64,000 nt of DNA, taken from Limanda limanda (taxonomy: Eukaryota; Chordata; Actinopteri; Pleuronectiformes; Pleuronectidae). Shown piece after piece: positions 43,975 to 57,100 of this stretch. The position numbers were made by a program, and so were the translations under genes. The DNA lies in assembly GCF_963576545.1 (NCBI RefSeq), contig NC_083649.1, forward strand, positions 9,348,906 to 9,412,905. The letters run 5' to 3'. The first letter of the stretch is position 1; every line of letters begins with the position of its first letter. The notes beneath the pieces were generated by a model. The model did no database searches and was not told the DNA's origin. It was given only the letters and a program-made list of their open reading frames with translations.

Positions 43975-44165
43975 TGGGCCGTTTATATTTAAATACTTTA
44001 TATCTACATTGGGAGCAGGTCCTTTCTGCAGAGTCAGCCAGGAGCCCAGAAGGCTGCCACAGGTTTTCCTTCATGTTTGGAAGTGGGGGGGCAACTAAAC
44101 ATCAAAATGGTTCTTATGCTTTACAGATAGATGTCACTAAATTCTACACGCTGAACTTTTAAATG
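43975..44165 (-). repeat. Dispersed repeat, uninterrupted relative of the one at 17795-18330
   Basis: Its reverse complement carries TTCAGCGTGTAGAATTTAGT, GACATCTATCTGTAAAGC, CCACTTCCAAACATGAAGG and AGGACCTGCTCCCAATG in the same order as the copy near 18 kb. The match is close in several blocks. It shows that the SINE at 17819-18124 is a later insertion there. Confidence 0.65.
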
Positions 44166-44604
44166 CACAATTCTAACGGTCAATTAAAGGACCAGAATGA
44201 TTTGGTTCAAATCTAAATATGTGACAACCTTTTGAGATACAATGTAAACTTTATTGTGTAAACGTTTTGTTGCCACAGGTCGTGTCCCTGTTGCTGTGGC
44301 TGCTCTCCCTCTGCTCCATGTTGCTGCAAATAATGAAGGGGAAGGTTTTTTGTCTTTGTTTTTTTTTTTAAATATGCCAACTAGAGCCTCCAGGGACGTG
44401 AGGGCAGACAGGTGATCTGTGAGACTTATATAAAGATATATGTCCTCCTGAAAATGAAGCCAAAATTCCACGTATTCAGCCAGAGGTCACAGTGAGGCAG
44501 TTGTCAATCATGACTTTCCACCCAGTTTTTATATCAGCAAATTAAATCCAAAGTTACCTGAAGAATGAAGACTTTAATGTTCATTTGCTAACAAAGAAGA
44601 GGCA

Positions 44605-44745
44605 GTGTTTATGACCTATACTGCAGCTAGCCACCAGGGGGAGATCCAGATGATTTGGCTTTACTTCAGGAAAGCTGTCATGTCATACATCTCTATCTAC
44701 AGTGAGACTAAACATCGAAATGGTTCTTATGCTCACAAATCTTGG
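44605..44745 (+). repeat. Dispersed fish repeat fragment
   Basis: Contains CTGCAGCTAGCCACCAGGGG, GGCTTTACTTCAGGAAAGC, TGTCATGTCATACATCTCTA and CTACAGTGAGACTAAACATC. The first landmarks match a frequent teleost repeat as remembered. The last part (ACTAAACATCGAAATGGTTC) also resembles 44095-44120 in the copy just upstream, so the two may be related or parts of one element. Confidence 0.45.
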
Positions 44746-47579
44746 GATATACGTTAACACACAGAAAAACATTCTTCATCTTTTTTCTGATTTATCTCTC
44801 ATACTATCTAATATCTTGAATAAAGGTGAGTGAACACAAGAACCACTTTGTGTCTCTCAGACCTTCTGCGTCGCCAATGACCGTTTACATTAACTCATAT
44901 TGACTTGCCTGTGGAACAGTGGCCCACTTCCCCACTTCACCAAACGTCTCACTCGCCATGAGGCCTTTTGTGCCAAATCCATGATGACGCCCAGACTTGA
45001 ATTTTCCAACTCTTCCGTTGCTTCCTCGTGCCTGAATGAACGTGCACTAGAACCATCGGCAAAATAAAATACATTTTTATTAGCCGGCCAAACCTTATAG
45101 TGCACATACATATTTAATATGAATATGGGGGGGTCTGGTCTCCTCTTTTGTTCCAGTCTTGCTGCTGTCATTTCTTTAAAAGCCTCATTAAGTCAAAGCA
45201 ATATCCTGTTAGTGATCTTCCTGTCTGAGTGCCAGACGGCCTCGTGTCGCAGTGTTGTGCACGTCATTCCAATCTTCTCATTATTTGCAGAGAGATACTC
45301 GACTCATCTTCTACTCCGGAGGAATTTCCCTTCTTCGCTTTGACAGTGACAGTGGAAATTCTGTTGCGCCCCAAAATGCCATAAACAATTTATTTTTTTT
45401 ATTATGGTTTGCAGCTATTATGACCTCACTGACATTGAAAGCCAGACAGTGAGAGCTGATGGCTCCACCGCCTCCCAGTCTGCTCTGTCTGTTCCTCAGG
45501 GAAACAGGGTCCAGTTTATTCCCAACACACTCTGCACGAGCCTCTGAGCATCGTCTGTCTTCACTCACACAATATTTTATTATTTGCAGGTCATCTTAAA
45601 TATATTTTGTTCTCCTACTTTCGACATTATTTACTGAATAAACACATGTAACATATTGGAGGATGGACGGCCTAAAGAAATGCAGACTCAGAAAGTTACA
45701 GATGCAGACACTTTTATTCTCCTGGCATCTCCACAAGCCTTGATGCTTTAATCACATTCATGTGAGTGGAAATTTCTGCAGGAGCTGCACTTGCTGCCAA
45801 CAGAGATGCGACAGTGGTATTCAGCAAGGAATGTGTGGAATAGAGCTGCTTATCATATTTTTTGTACCCGGCTCCAGCCTCTCTCTCCCAAAGCCTCCTT
45901 TTCAGAATTTAATTCCTGATCATTTCAAGGATTCAAACTTGCAGCTTCCTCTGAGAATTCTGTATGGCTCAGCTGCACAGGAGATAAGAGAAGATAATGA
46001 TATCTGCAGATCGAGCCTCATTTGACATTTGAACCAAAGGAGACATTGTGGTGTGAAGGAATTCCCTTCATGGTAACATACATTTGAGATTTGTTCAATT
46101 TGTTAAAATACAAATATTGACTTAAAACAGTGAATTCTCTGCCTGGAAAACAACTCATGCTTCATTTCAGTGATGACAACCTGTTAAAACCAAAACCTGA
46201 TACCTAACCCTAACCTGATGACAATTCACTTTGACCCTTAATCATAACCAGGACCTCAGAAAAGACGTTTTGCCTCATCAGAACCAGGCTTTGGACTCCA
46301 TGAGGTCCTCAGATCCTTCTGGAAAAGGTCTGTAAGAGGTAAGAAACAGGAGTCCACTCACTGGGATCTCAACCGCAGCCACATCTTGTTTCTGATCCAT
46401 CCGATTACATATCTCCACGAGCTGTTCCCCTCCTTGGTTAAACCAAATATATCCTCAGACTGAACTCTTATTAATTTTATCACAGTTAATCAGTCTGACA
46501 TATAATGAGGGGCTTTTAATCAGTAAGAAGGAAGATGAGTCATAGAAAGTGCTGCTCCTGGTCGGTATTATTTTAAAACAACTGTATCTCATCATTCTTA
46601 CAGTCTGAATCAACAGTTATCGGCGGTGTTTCAGAGTTGAGAAGGAAGACAAGGGATACAGAGTGAACTTTATGGTACATATTATAATTTTCACTTTCTT
46701 TCAGTTTCATCTAGAGGTGAAAAAACATTTCTTCGTCTTATTTTTGATCTATATCCAGAAGTCTAGTCTAGTTTCTGGAGGTGAAAGGAAGGTCACGGCT
46801 CCTTCAAACTCATCCCACTCATCCCACTCTGAAACATGCTGATTAATGGCTCTCCCATCCTTACATCCCTGTTTACAGACTGTGTTGACTCCGGTTTCCT
46901 CCTCTTCGGTTGCACTCCGGACTCAGCAGTCTCTCACCTCTCAGAGACCTGCAGCCTGAAAGCTGCTCGTCTCCCCGGGCTGCTGACACACTCCTGTCTC
47001 ATTTGTGCTGGCGTATCAGTTGATCGCCCCAGGGTGTCGCTGCTGGAGGGAGCATCAGCTTTTTATCCCACTCTGAGTGAAAGTGTCTCAGCCGGCAGCC
47101 GAGGGGGTTTAAAGGGAGAGCGCAGGTGGGGGACACGTCTTAATGTGGTGCTGAAAGGACAGCGACAAAGTGGACAGCTCCTTTCACACTTCATCTTGAC
47201 ACGAGGTCACAGGACTAATGAAACTGCTAAATGTGTGCTTTTATCAAAAGGTGAATACAATATATTTTTTTTCAAAGGGAGAAAGTATACATCCAAAAGA
47301 ACAGGTAGATATTTGTGTGAGTACTTTGAAAGTGTCCCCTGGCCACACCACTGCTCCTCTACACCTGTTTGTGTGTTTTCAAGACCTCAAAATGAACTGA
47401 ACATGAATGAATCCGATGAACTGGACTAATTTGACTCATCGGGCTCAAAACCAAATGGTACTGGTGTGTATCAGGCACCACAGCGACTGCAGTGCCACCT
47501 CAACTCAACTCCTGCCTGGCTGACTGCTCTGGTTTCCTCATACACACACACACAGCAACACACACGAAAAACTCACTGG

Positions 47580-47731
<152 letters not shown>

Positions 47732-47793
47732 CAGTTCAGCTGCACTTTCAGCGTCTCTCTCTGTTCCACACTTGCACAGGGAGCTCCATCAGC

Positions 47794-48138
47794 ATGGCAG
47801 AGCGCAGGGTGAACCGGGACCGGGCAGAGGACGACTTGCTGCCGGTTTACCTGGCACGGCCCGGCACGGCCGACCAGGTCCCCAGGCAGAAATACGGCGG
47901 CTTGTTCAGCAACGTCGAGGGAGCGTTCGAGAGTAAAACCATCGACTTTGACGCGCTGAGCGTCGGACAGAGGAGCTCCCGGAGCCCGAGGACCGGCAGA
48001 GAGGAGGCGAGAAGCCCGGCGAGGGACGACAGGAGCTGGACCGGGTCGGAGAGAGGAGGAGGAGGGAAAGAGTCCGCCCGGGTCCGGATAAGAAGCAGCA
48101 GCGGTAAAGAAGTGCTGCAGAACCTGGAGGACGAGAAG
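47794..48138 (+). CDS. dpysl3: dpysl3 exon 1a, long-isoform N-terminus (115 codons)
   Basis: ATG at 47794 (context CAGCATGG); donor GAGAAG then GTGAGG. Conserved blocks are [36 protein letters not shown] and [11 protein letters not shown] near the N-terminus, and [14 protein letters not shown] at the end. All match the long CRMP4 isoform of mammals. The middle is a low-complexity, charged, Ser/Arg-rich segment with SP sites (RSPRTG, RSPARD) and a Gly run, and looks disordered. The strand-opposite open frames across this exon are shadows. Confidence 0.93.
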
Positions 48139-51100
48139 GTGAGGAGGCTGAAAGTTGATGAAGTTGTGCGCACTGGCTGCAGACTGCTGCTGCTGCAACA
48201 TGTGAACATGACAGGGCTGCTGTCCACTGTGTGTGTGCGTGAACGTTTTATACTCTATCTCCTCTGTTATACCTCCTACAGGCTCAGTTTAATGATGGAT
48301 TAATGAAGGGTTAATATCTGTAATGTCAAGTACAATGAAATGAGATTGTGATTAAAGATGGGAGTAATGTAGGCCTGTTAAGTTGTGCCAATTTACTCTG
48401 GTTCTATGGACCACACCTCAATAAGAATCCAAAATCTGGCACATCACCATATGAATCAACAAACAGTGAAGATAAATATTACTAAATACAGAGAATTTAA
48501 AATTATTGCAGAGTAGAAAGTATGAGCAACAAAACAATCAATAAGTATGTAGTTTTCAACAAAGGTTCAATTTATCAAGGGTTTGTCTTTCTCTGCTCAT
48601 GAAGAAGAGTTTAAATCCACAACCCTCACTCAGAAAATCAAGATTTAAAAGAAACAATGTTGTGACATTTATTTCTGATAATATTGATATTGACTGATGT
48701 AAAAGGTTTGTCCAGCCTTAGCATCGTAGTCATAGAAACTCAAACAGTAGGAAACTCATACTCAAGCAGCCGAGAGGGAAGTTGAAGGTTGTTTTCTTTA
48801 GAGAGAAACTACACACGTCTGCTAAAATGGCTGTGGAGTGAGACAGACACAGCCAACATACAGAAATATTAGTTTGTCGTGTGTTATCTTGTTATCGAAC
48901 CCTGGGAAACCTCAAATGATTATATCTGTCACCACTGCAGCTCTGGGCCTCTGCAGACAGTGGCTCTGTTTTTGTGAAGCCACAGGATTTGCTGCAGAGT
49001 GAATGCAACACGTGTGACATTCAACAACATGTTGACTCGCTATTTTTGTGTGACGGACTGTTGATCCATTAATGCAGCAAGTTCAGATCAGCGACACCAT
49101 CCGAGGCTCGACAGATCTCTGTTAATTCCATCATCTCAATACGCCTTGTTCTCCTGCAGAGTTTAATGGCACCTGATGGGAGAGTCCGAGCCAAGAAAAC
49201 AGCAGTGGGTGAATTTATTCTTATTTTTGACGATTTTTGGGAAATTTCAGTTTAAATTTGTTTTACATTTGGATGAAATCTAACTCTATCCAGTTAAAGA
49301 GTCCCACTAAACCATGACTTTGTGACAACATGCTCAAGTTACAGGTGTGGTCAGAGAGCTGCATGTTCTGTTGGTGTGTGTGTGGCAACGTGGAGAGACG
49401 TTCAATGAGAGGTCGAGGTTTAATGTTTCAGGACCATGGAGAGGGAGGCAGGGTTTGACTTTTTCCGCTCTATAGAATAGAGTGGGAGTGGGAGGTTGTA
49501 GATGTATATAACCTTTTAAAAAACAAAATTCAGTTACTACGACAAAAAATGTTATCCAACCCCAAGATTTAATTTTACTGATTTTTCTTTTTCTTCTTGA
49601 AGTGAGAAGCAAGGCAAAATTATTTGTATAGCACATTTCAGCAACAAGGCAATTCAGCGTGATTTCCATAGAATATGAAAGGCATCATGACAAATTTTAA
49701 AAGCAACATAAGATAATACATAAAAGAAGCATTTGAAAGGAAATTTAAAGAGTTGAATACATAATAAAAAATACATAAATAAGACGAGAAATAAGAGTGA
49801 AAATAGCAGTGCAGTGTAAGACATGAGCCTGAGAATGAAAAAGCGATTTGAGGCCAAGTTTAAATGTGTGGGAGCCATAAAGAGTTCAACATTATGAAAT
49901 GATCTGCTGTTATACAATACGTCAGATTACACTTAAATATAATCTATCGAAACGCAGTTGTCTGCTAATGCACCTGACTTCAGCTCAAACCATTTAGCTC
50001 TAATTCAGCTAAATGGTTTGTGTTGCTTTGGAGGATATTAATGACAATGTAATATCATAAATTCAGTTTTTCTGTGTTTGAGATTCGAACTATAGGCCTA
50101 CTGAAAATAATGAAATAATGAATACAGCATGGTCCATACTAAAAGTTCTCACTCTTTGAATTTCCTCGAAAGGCACCATATCTTGAGAAAAGCCAGTTTC
50201 GGGATTTCCGGTGATTTCGGGAGGAAGAGCTGACCAAATATTAGACACATGAATTAGAACGTTGATATATTCTTGTCTAAAATGTCAATGTGCTGCATTA
50301 TCCCTGTGATGCAACTGTTTTTACTTGAATTCTTCTTGATACAAGTCTAATTGCGCAGAGTCAGTAAAACAAAACTTTTCTGTTGATGTTTATGGCAGAT
50401 CCCAGATTTGCTGACTGACCTTTTAGTCTGTATCTGAATCCTTACATCATCTCAACTATATATTCATTTTGTCTCCTCTGAACAATGCATCTGAACTGCA
50501 GCTTTCCTTCACTGTCACAGTCCATTGCAGTCAAACATTATTATCCTATCCACTAAGTGTGAATGTGCATGTCTTCAGTGTAGTGGCCTGTTTCCCTCCT
50601 GGTGGCCTGGTCCTGTACTGCAATTCTGCACCTCCTGAGCTAAAAGGTGATTCAGCAGAAATCCCCAGACACCGAGTTAGACTGTGTGTTCGTGTGTGTT
50701 TGCTGCTTTGTGTAGAAAGTGTGTGAGAGGACACTGGACCGACAACAGAGACGGAACATGCTCTTCTACACTCTTCTGACTTTAGTACATTCTCTTAAGT
50801 CAAGCATCACATACAAAGTAATAACAAGTGGAGAAAATAGCCTGTGGTGGTGTTTCATAACAGTGTGTCTTTTTTCCAGTTGAACTTTTAAAAACTTAAA
50901 ACTATTTAGAGGGTCCTTATCTAATATTTAAAAAAAACCTGACCCTTAACTCATAAAACCAAATATATTAGCTTCTAGATAAATATATTTTTAACTAAAT
51001 ATTAAATAATTATTAATATTATTATGAGTAGTGGTGGTGTTATAATCAGACAGACTGTTACATCGAGGGGTGTGAAAAACCTTTATTTAACACAGAACAA

Positions 51101-51921
51101 CAAAGAGAGTTGTTGAGTTGCATTATGAGAAATGTAGGATCCAGTGCTTTATACCACCTCCTGATACCAGGGATCATCTCTATCTTTGTTTATATCGGAA
51201 GTATGTTGCTAATGGCTGATGTAACCTTTTTATTCCACACACACATTTGTCCCAAAACCCAAATCTAATTCTGCACTCACCATTGCATTCTTAAATCCGG
51301 TGTCATCCTTTGGTTAGAAGTCATGACACATGAGCAGGAGTATTAAACGTGATCAATCTGGGCCACCGGGGTGCAAAGGCTGCTGTTGCAGGTCTGATGA
51401 TCTGACAGCGTCTTTTTTCTGCATCCTCGATCTGTCTGCCCCTTGTCTGTCTGTCAGTGTCCCCTGGTTAATGGGATCTGCAGAGGAAGCAGGCGTACAA
51501 ACTTCAACTCCGTTGTTGACGCATTCTCCACGGCCGGGGGAACGCTGAGGTAATGCCTTGCTGCCTCACTGCCATGAAAGGACATGTCAGCAGAGAGGAA
51601 AACAACCAGTGGCTCTCTGTTTATCTGTTTATGCAAACTATCTCCTCCCAATATACACAAATACAAGTCTACTCTTGTTTACATTTTTGTAGAAAACTTC
51701 CGAAAGTCACTTTTCAGTTTAGATGCATACATATGTTCATGCACAGGCACACCCTAAGTCACGTGTCTGCTCTGACATGCACATCATTGAGAGTGCATTA
51801 GCGCTGGGGGGGGGGGAGTGTTGGAGGAAATGGCTGGTGGAGTGAAGAGTGGTGGGTGGGGGGTCGTCCACTTTAGGTCCAAACAATAGAGACACATGGC
51901 TGGGTGGGGACATGCACAGAG

Positions 51922-51977
<56 letters not shown>

Positions 51978-54116
51978 GGGGGGGTAGACATGTGGGGGGT
52001 GTAATGTGGTGGACAGCCTCTCTGACAGCTGCTCCACCATGTCGTCCCTCCCTCTGTAGAAACACATAAACCAGTTGTAAATCTCTACGATAATAATAGC
52101 ATAGAATAATAATAATAATAATAATCATAATAGTGATATATTATGTCAAACTTTACAATGACTGGTGAAGTGTGAGGCTCTTTCCTTAGTTGAATATTAG
52201 TGTTCATCTTATATAGTTCTTTAACTAGACAGATTTGGTTGTGTTTTTACGATAACAAATCTAAGTTTTAAAAGAATTACTCTTAAAAACAATGTAATGG
52301 TCACATATACTGTCTATTCTAAGTTTTTTTCCTCTTATTATAAATCAACACGATGAACAGTTGCATTTTTGCAGCAACATTTTAAAGCAGCTCAATCATT
52401 TCAGCCCCGGATGTCGATGTCGATCAATAATAAGTATTTGTATTTCATTTATCTTCTTTTTAACCTAAGGGTACGTATGATACACAACACCTTGTTTGCC
52501 CTAGAGTCCTTGTCGAGCAGTAATGAAGTACATTGTTTTAAAATATAAATACAAGCAGGAACAAATATAACACAAACACACACACACACAGACATGTTAC
52601 CTCCTTATCAGTCGCTCAGTGTCCAGCAGTGAGACACAGACACAGGACAGACACCGTGTGGGTGGTCTTTTAAACCAGCTAGTTCAGGTTAGCTCGATTA
52701 ATGTATTCATGAGGGAGGAACGACCTCTGATTGGCCAGACTCACTAATTAGCCCAATTTGAGCGAAAAAGAATGAAGCGCTTGCAGGCTGCACCACTGCG
52801 CCCTCTAGCGGAAAGCCCGGCACACTGCTCCTCTTCCAGTGGAGCGTGTTGAGGGAGGGGCCGGCTGAGAGAAGCAGAGACGCTCCTGAATCTCTCTCTT
52901 AGCCACTTTCCATCGCACTGACAGAGGGGCCATCATTCCCTGAAGCTCCCATCCAGGCGAGGGCTGCAGCATCCGACCAGAGGGAATCTCCGTTTTCCAA
53001 ACCAGCTCAATCTGTGAAGGTGGAACCGAATCAAAGAAAACATGTCTTATCAAGGAAAGAAGAACATCCCGAAGATCACAGTGAGTAGAGACAGTTAACT
53101 TTGATGCTGTGCTGTTGGGGGGGAAAGATGAATAAAAAATCCCTGCGCTTCTCTTCTCTGCGCCATGGATCAGAAACACGCGTTCCCCCTCTCCATTGTC
53201 AGACTTGGCCTGCAGGAAGCCGATGGGGGAAAAAAAATATGCTGCACAATGAAATGTCACGATCCGCTGCCATAGAGACGGCCAGGCAGAGAGACGAGGC
53301 GTTTTCTTAAAGGTGTCCTGCATCTTCTTTGTTGAGCGGATCCATGCGCGCAGAGGAGCCGGCTCGCCCTGAAAAGCATCACCTGAAAAGGTTCCTTCCT
53401 GCAGGGAGGTGATGCTGCTCAGACACCGGGTTCTACATGAGCTCTGGTGACTTATTAAATGCAAAAGGATGGGCTTTGTTTTCACGTTTTAGCCATTTTG
53501 ACTAGAATGTGCTCAGGCCTTTCTCTCTGTGGAGATGAAGCTATCTGGGCCTAATTTAACTCTGCTCTCATTTCCACTGAGCTTTCCCCTGATGCACGAA
53601 TATTTTTTTTTTTTTTTACAGAACATGCTTCAAGGTATCCTAATGATTTTATAACGTTATGTTGGCCCTGATGTTAATTTGGACTAGAAAATAATTGAGC
53701 AAAAGCACAAACAATTTGTAATTCTTGTGCATCGGCTCATTAGATCCACACTGCAGCTTATATCTTTAAAGGTTAAGAATAAATCTGTCCACCCTTCCTT
53801 CACACCTCAGACACACCGGCCTCTGTTCATGATGCAGGCAGGCTGCTGCAGAGGAGAGTGAGGAGGAGAAGGGTGGTGGTTGGTAAAAGGGGGGGGGGGA
53901 GTACACGCCCATTTGTCATGAGCTGTGAGGAGCCCGGCCTTGTAATGGGGCCGCTCCTGCAGGAGAAAGAGAATCAGGACTCCTGTCACAGCATCCAGGA
54001 TGGAGGTGGACCGGCCATGGCTGGTGTCACACAGCCTGCAGTGCTACACACTCAGCCGGTGTGTGTGTCGGTGTGTGTTACTACTGCAGAGAAACCTCAC
54101 CCACTGCCTCTCGTTG

Positions 54117-54148
<32 letters not shown>

Positions 54149-57100
54149 TGTGTGTGAGTCCGAATCGCCTTCCGTCTAGTTTTCATTGTTGCGGCTCAGG
54201 GCTGCAGTCGGGGGTGTGATGCCCAGCTGTGGGAGACACAGCCTTTGTCTCCTCCTCTCAGCTGATACTACACCAAGGGGGAGATTTTTTGGGGGGGGAG
54301 ACTGCGCCTGTTGTAATCTATATATCTCTATTTTCAGCCATATCTTGCATTCTTTACACTTAAAGTAGGAAATGTCTCCAGCATGTGCTCGGGTGGGCCA
54401 GGATTTTCCAAGTCATCAGAGGGATGGAATTTATTTGTCACTATTTGCCCTCATTTAGTCAGGCTAGTGCAATCTTTCTTCCGATCAATTTAACTTATCA
54501 AGATTTCTTTCCTGGTTGATGTGGTGACCCCTGTGGTGACTGGTGGTAATAGCAGGTGTCGGACACATGATACTGCTCAGAGTGATACCCATGTCAACCA
54601 CCGGGGGAAGCGACCACACCTTAAGCAGCTAAACAGAAACAAATTTGTTAAAATCCAAATGATTACGTTTTCTTTTAATAACGAAGATTGTGAACAGTTT
54701 TTTTTGTGGTTGAATTACCACGCCACACCAGCCGCCAATCCCACCAGACTGTGCCGGTGACAAGGAGAACTCTAAAGAAACAGTTTGGGGGGAGACTGCG
54801 CCTGTTGTAATCTATATATCTATTTTCAGCCATATCTTGCATTCTTTACACTTAAAGTAGGACATGTCTCCAGCATGTGCTCGGGTGGGCCAGGATTTTC
54901 CAAGTCATTAGAGGGATGGAATTTATTATTCACTATTTGCCCTCATTAAGTCAGGCTAGTGCAATCTTTCTTCCGATCAATTTAACTTCTCAAGATTTCC
55001 TTCCTGGTTGATGTGGTGACCCCTGTGGGGACTGGTGGTAATAGCAGGTGTCGGACACATGATGCTGCTCAAAGTGATACCCATGTCAACCACCGGGGGA
55101 AGCGGCCACACCTTAAGCAGCTAAACAGAAACACATTTTTTAAAATCCAAATGAAATTGATTACGTTTTTCTTTTAATAACGAAGATGGTGAACAGTTTT
55201 TTTCGTGGTTGAATTACCGCCACACCAGCCGCCAATCCCACCAGACTGTGCCGGTGACAAGGAGAACTCTAAAGAAACAGTTACACGATGGTTCTTCATG
55301 AGACATTTTTGGCTAAAAATAGCATCCACACATGGGAACTGATGTAATGATTTCACTTTAAGAATGAGTCTAGTTTTCCCTTATCTTCAACATGAAAGAG
55401 TAAAAACCAACAAGAATTTGATCTTTATAACCAAACACCACGATGATTGTGGAACCTTCTCAAAGAGCTTTTTCTTTAATGTTGTAACAAGTGGTTAGTG
55501 TTATTCCCACAACCACAAATATCTCAGCCCGTTTGACCCCAGCAGGGTCAGTCACAAGAGTTTTGGTATTTAAGGAAGTCGACTAAATCCACAAAATCGT
55601 GATATTAACCACCACCATTATGAAAAGCACTTAAACTGAGACACATCCAGTGTTCTCCTATACTCCTTGAGTACAATGAGTTAAAAAGTACATATAAGTA
55701 CTATAAGTTTAAATTGTGACTCCTTATTAAAGTTATGTCCCTTTAGGTTTCAATGGCTGTTATAGCAGCATTGTTGATTTTCTGAGATCCACTCATTCAC
55801 TAAACCTCTACTTCACTATATAGTGACTTCTAAGTACAGATCTTTGGGACACTACTCTATTACATATTTACTGCCACAACTCTGATTGGTCTAGACATCT
55901 AGCAAACTATGCCAATCGGAAAAAATAGGGACGTACGTCAAAAAACCTGAATCGCTGAAAATTGGTGTGTAACAAAAAGGCCGGCAAATTTTAACATGTC
56001 TGTCTTCATCCTCATGATAACATGACATTTTTAATAAGAAGGAGTAGAACCACCAGAGGAAGAAGATTAGCTGCCCCTTTCTCCTCTTGCTTGTGGTTAG
56101 TGACCACCGGTTGTGCACTACTTTTCACGATGCATTGTGGGAAAAACAATGAGTTCACTATATAGGATTTTTAAGATTTTAGTGAGTGAGGTCGGACTCA
56201 TCCTGTTCGTAGAATTTGATAATTATAAGAAACAAAATGTCATCAGTTCTATTCTTTAACTTATTAGAAATGTTCAACAGCCATACTGTGGATATTGTAA
56301 TGTCTGTAACACTGGCCTGAGAGATACAGTGATCATAGTGAGACCACATGAACATCTTCATAGAAAGCTGTGGTACTTTCTCATTCTCATTTACTTCCAA
56401 TAAAAGGACCTGGACCACGCTTCAGGGACCAGAACCCTCTCCCCCTCCCACACTCTCCCTCTGTATTTCCACGTCTGTCCACTCCATTCCAGCTGTTTCC
56501 TTACGTCTGCTCTCAGCCAGAGTGTCTCTGTCACATTTCTAGGTGTGGCTCTTCCCTTCCCTCATGTACCCTCTCACAGCGGCCTCACTGTTGCTCCAAG
56601 CTGGGACATGTCATCGTAAATCCCCTCCAGCTGGAACCGTCATCTGTGGGCACGAACCGGTGCCGGCAGACGGTGGCTCTGCCCGGGGAACCGACTCGCC
56701 CGCAGAGCAGAGCCCCACCACACCAGACATGTGCCTGTGCCATGCAGGCTGCAGCAGAGTGGGCCCGAGTGCAAACAAAATACCCCGTGGCTACCCAGAT
56801 GTTGCCGTGCGACTCGCCATGACAACGGATATACAGCACGGTTGCCATGTAAGGAAAATACAAGCCGTGTTTGGTCGGTCGTGTGGGCCTGTGATTCGAC
56901 ACACGTTTAGACTCTGTCATACAGGCACGTCCTCACTGAAGGAGTAGCCTGTGTAATTCAACCTGTCTGGCCCAATCAGATCCAGATCCAGACTGGGGTT
57001 GTTTCTCTCTTTCTGTCATCGCCATGGTAACGTGGCTACACTACTCCCGCCTATCACCAGATCAACATTCCAGTCGAGCAAGTTTTCTCTCCGAAACCTT

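Larger units (their letters stand above)
48139..53041 (+). other. dpysl3: Intron/spacer between dpysl3 exons 1a and 1b
   Basis: Donor GTGAGG at 48139. The interval holds the retroelement-like repeat (49605-49880), an AAT tract at about 52100-52126, the (GT)26 tract and the short-isoform promoter. No additional coding exon was recognised. Confidence 0.6.

Noticed and set aside
46836..47429. 197-codon plus-strand open frame upstream of dpysl3
   Set aside because: No domain or family resemblance, no splice context. It is GC-richer upstream sequence where stops are rarer, better read as non-coding.
51784..52128. Thr-His repeat open frames on minus strand
   Set aside because: Translation of the (GT)26 microsatellite, not a gene.
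52805..53485. 226-codon minus-strand open frame over dpysl3 exon 1b
   Set aside because: No recognisable protein. It overlaps a GC-rich promoter and a conserved coding exon on the other strand.
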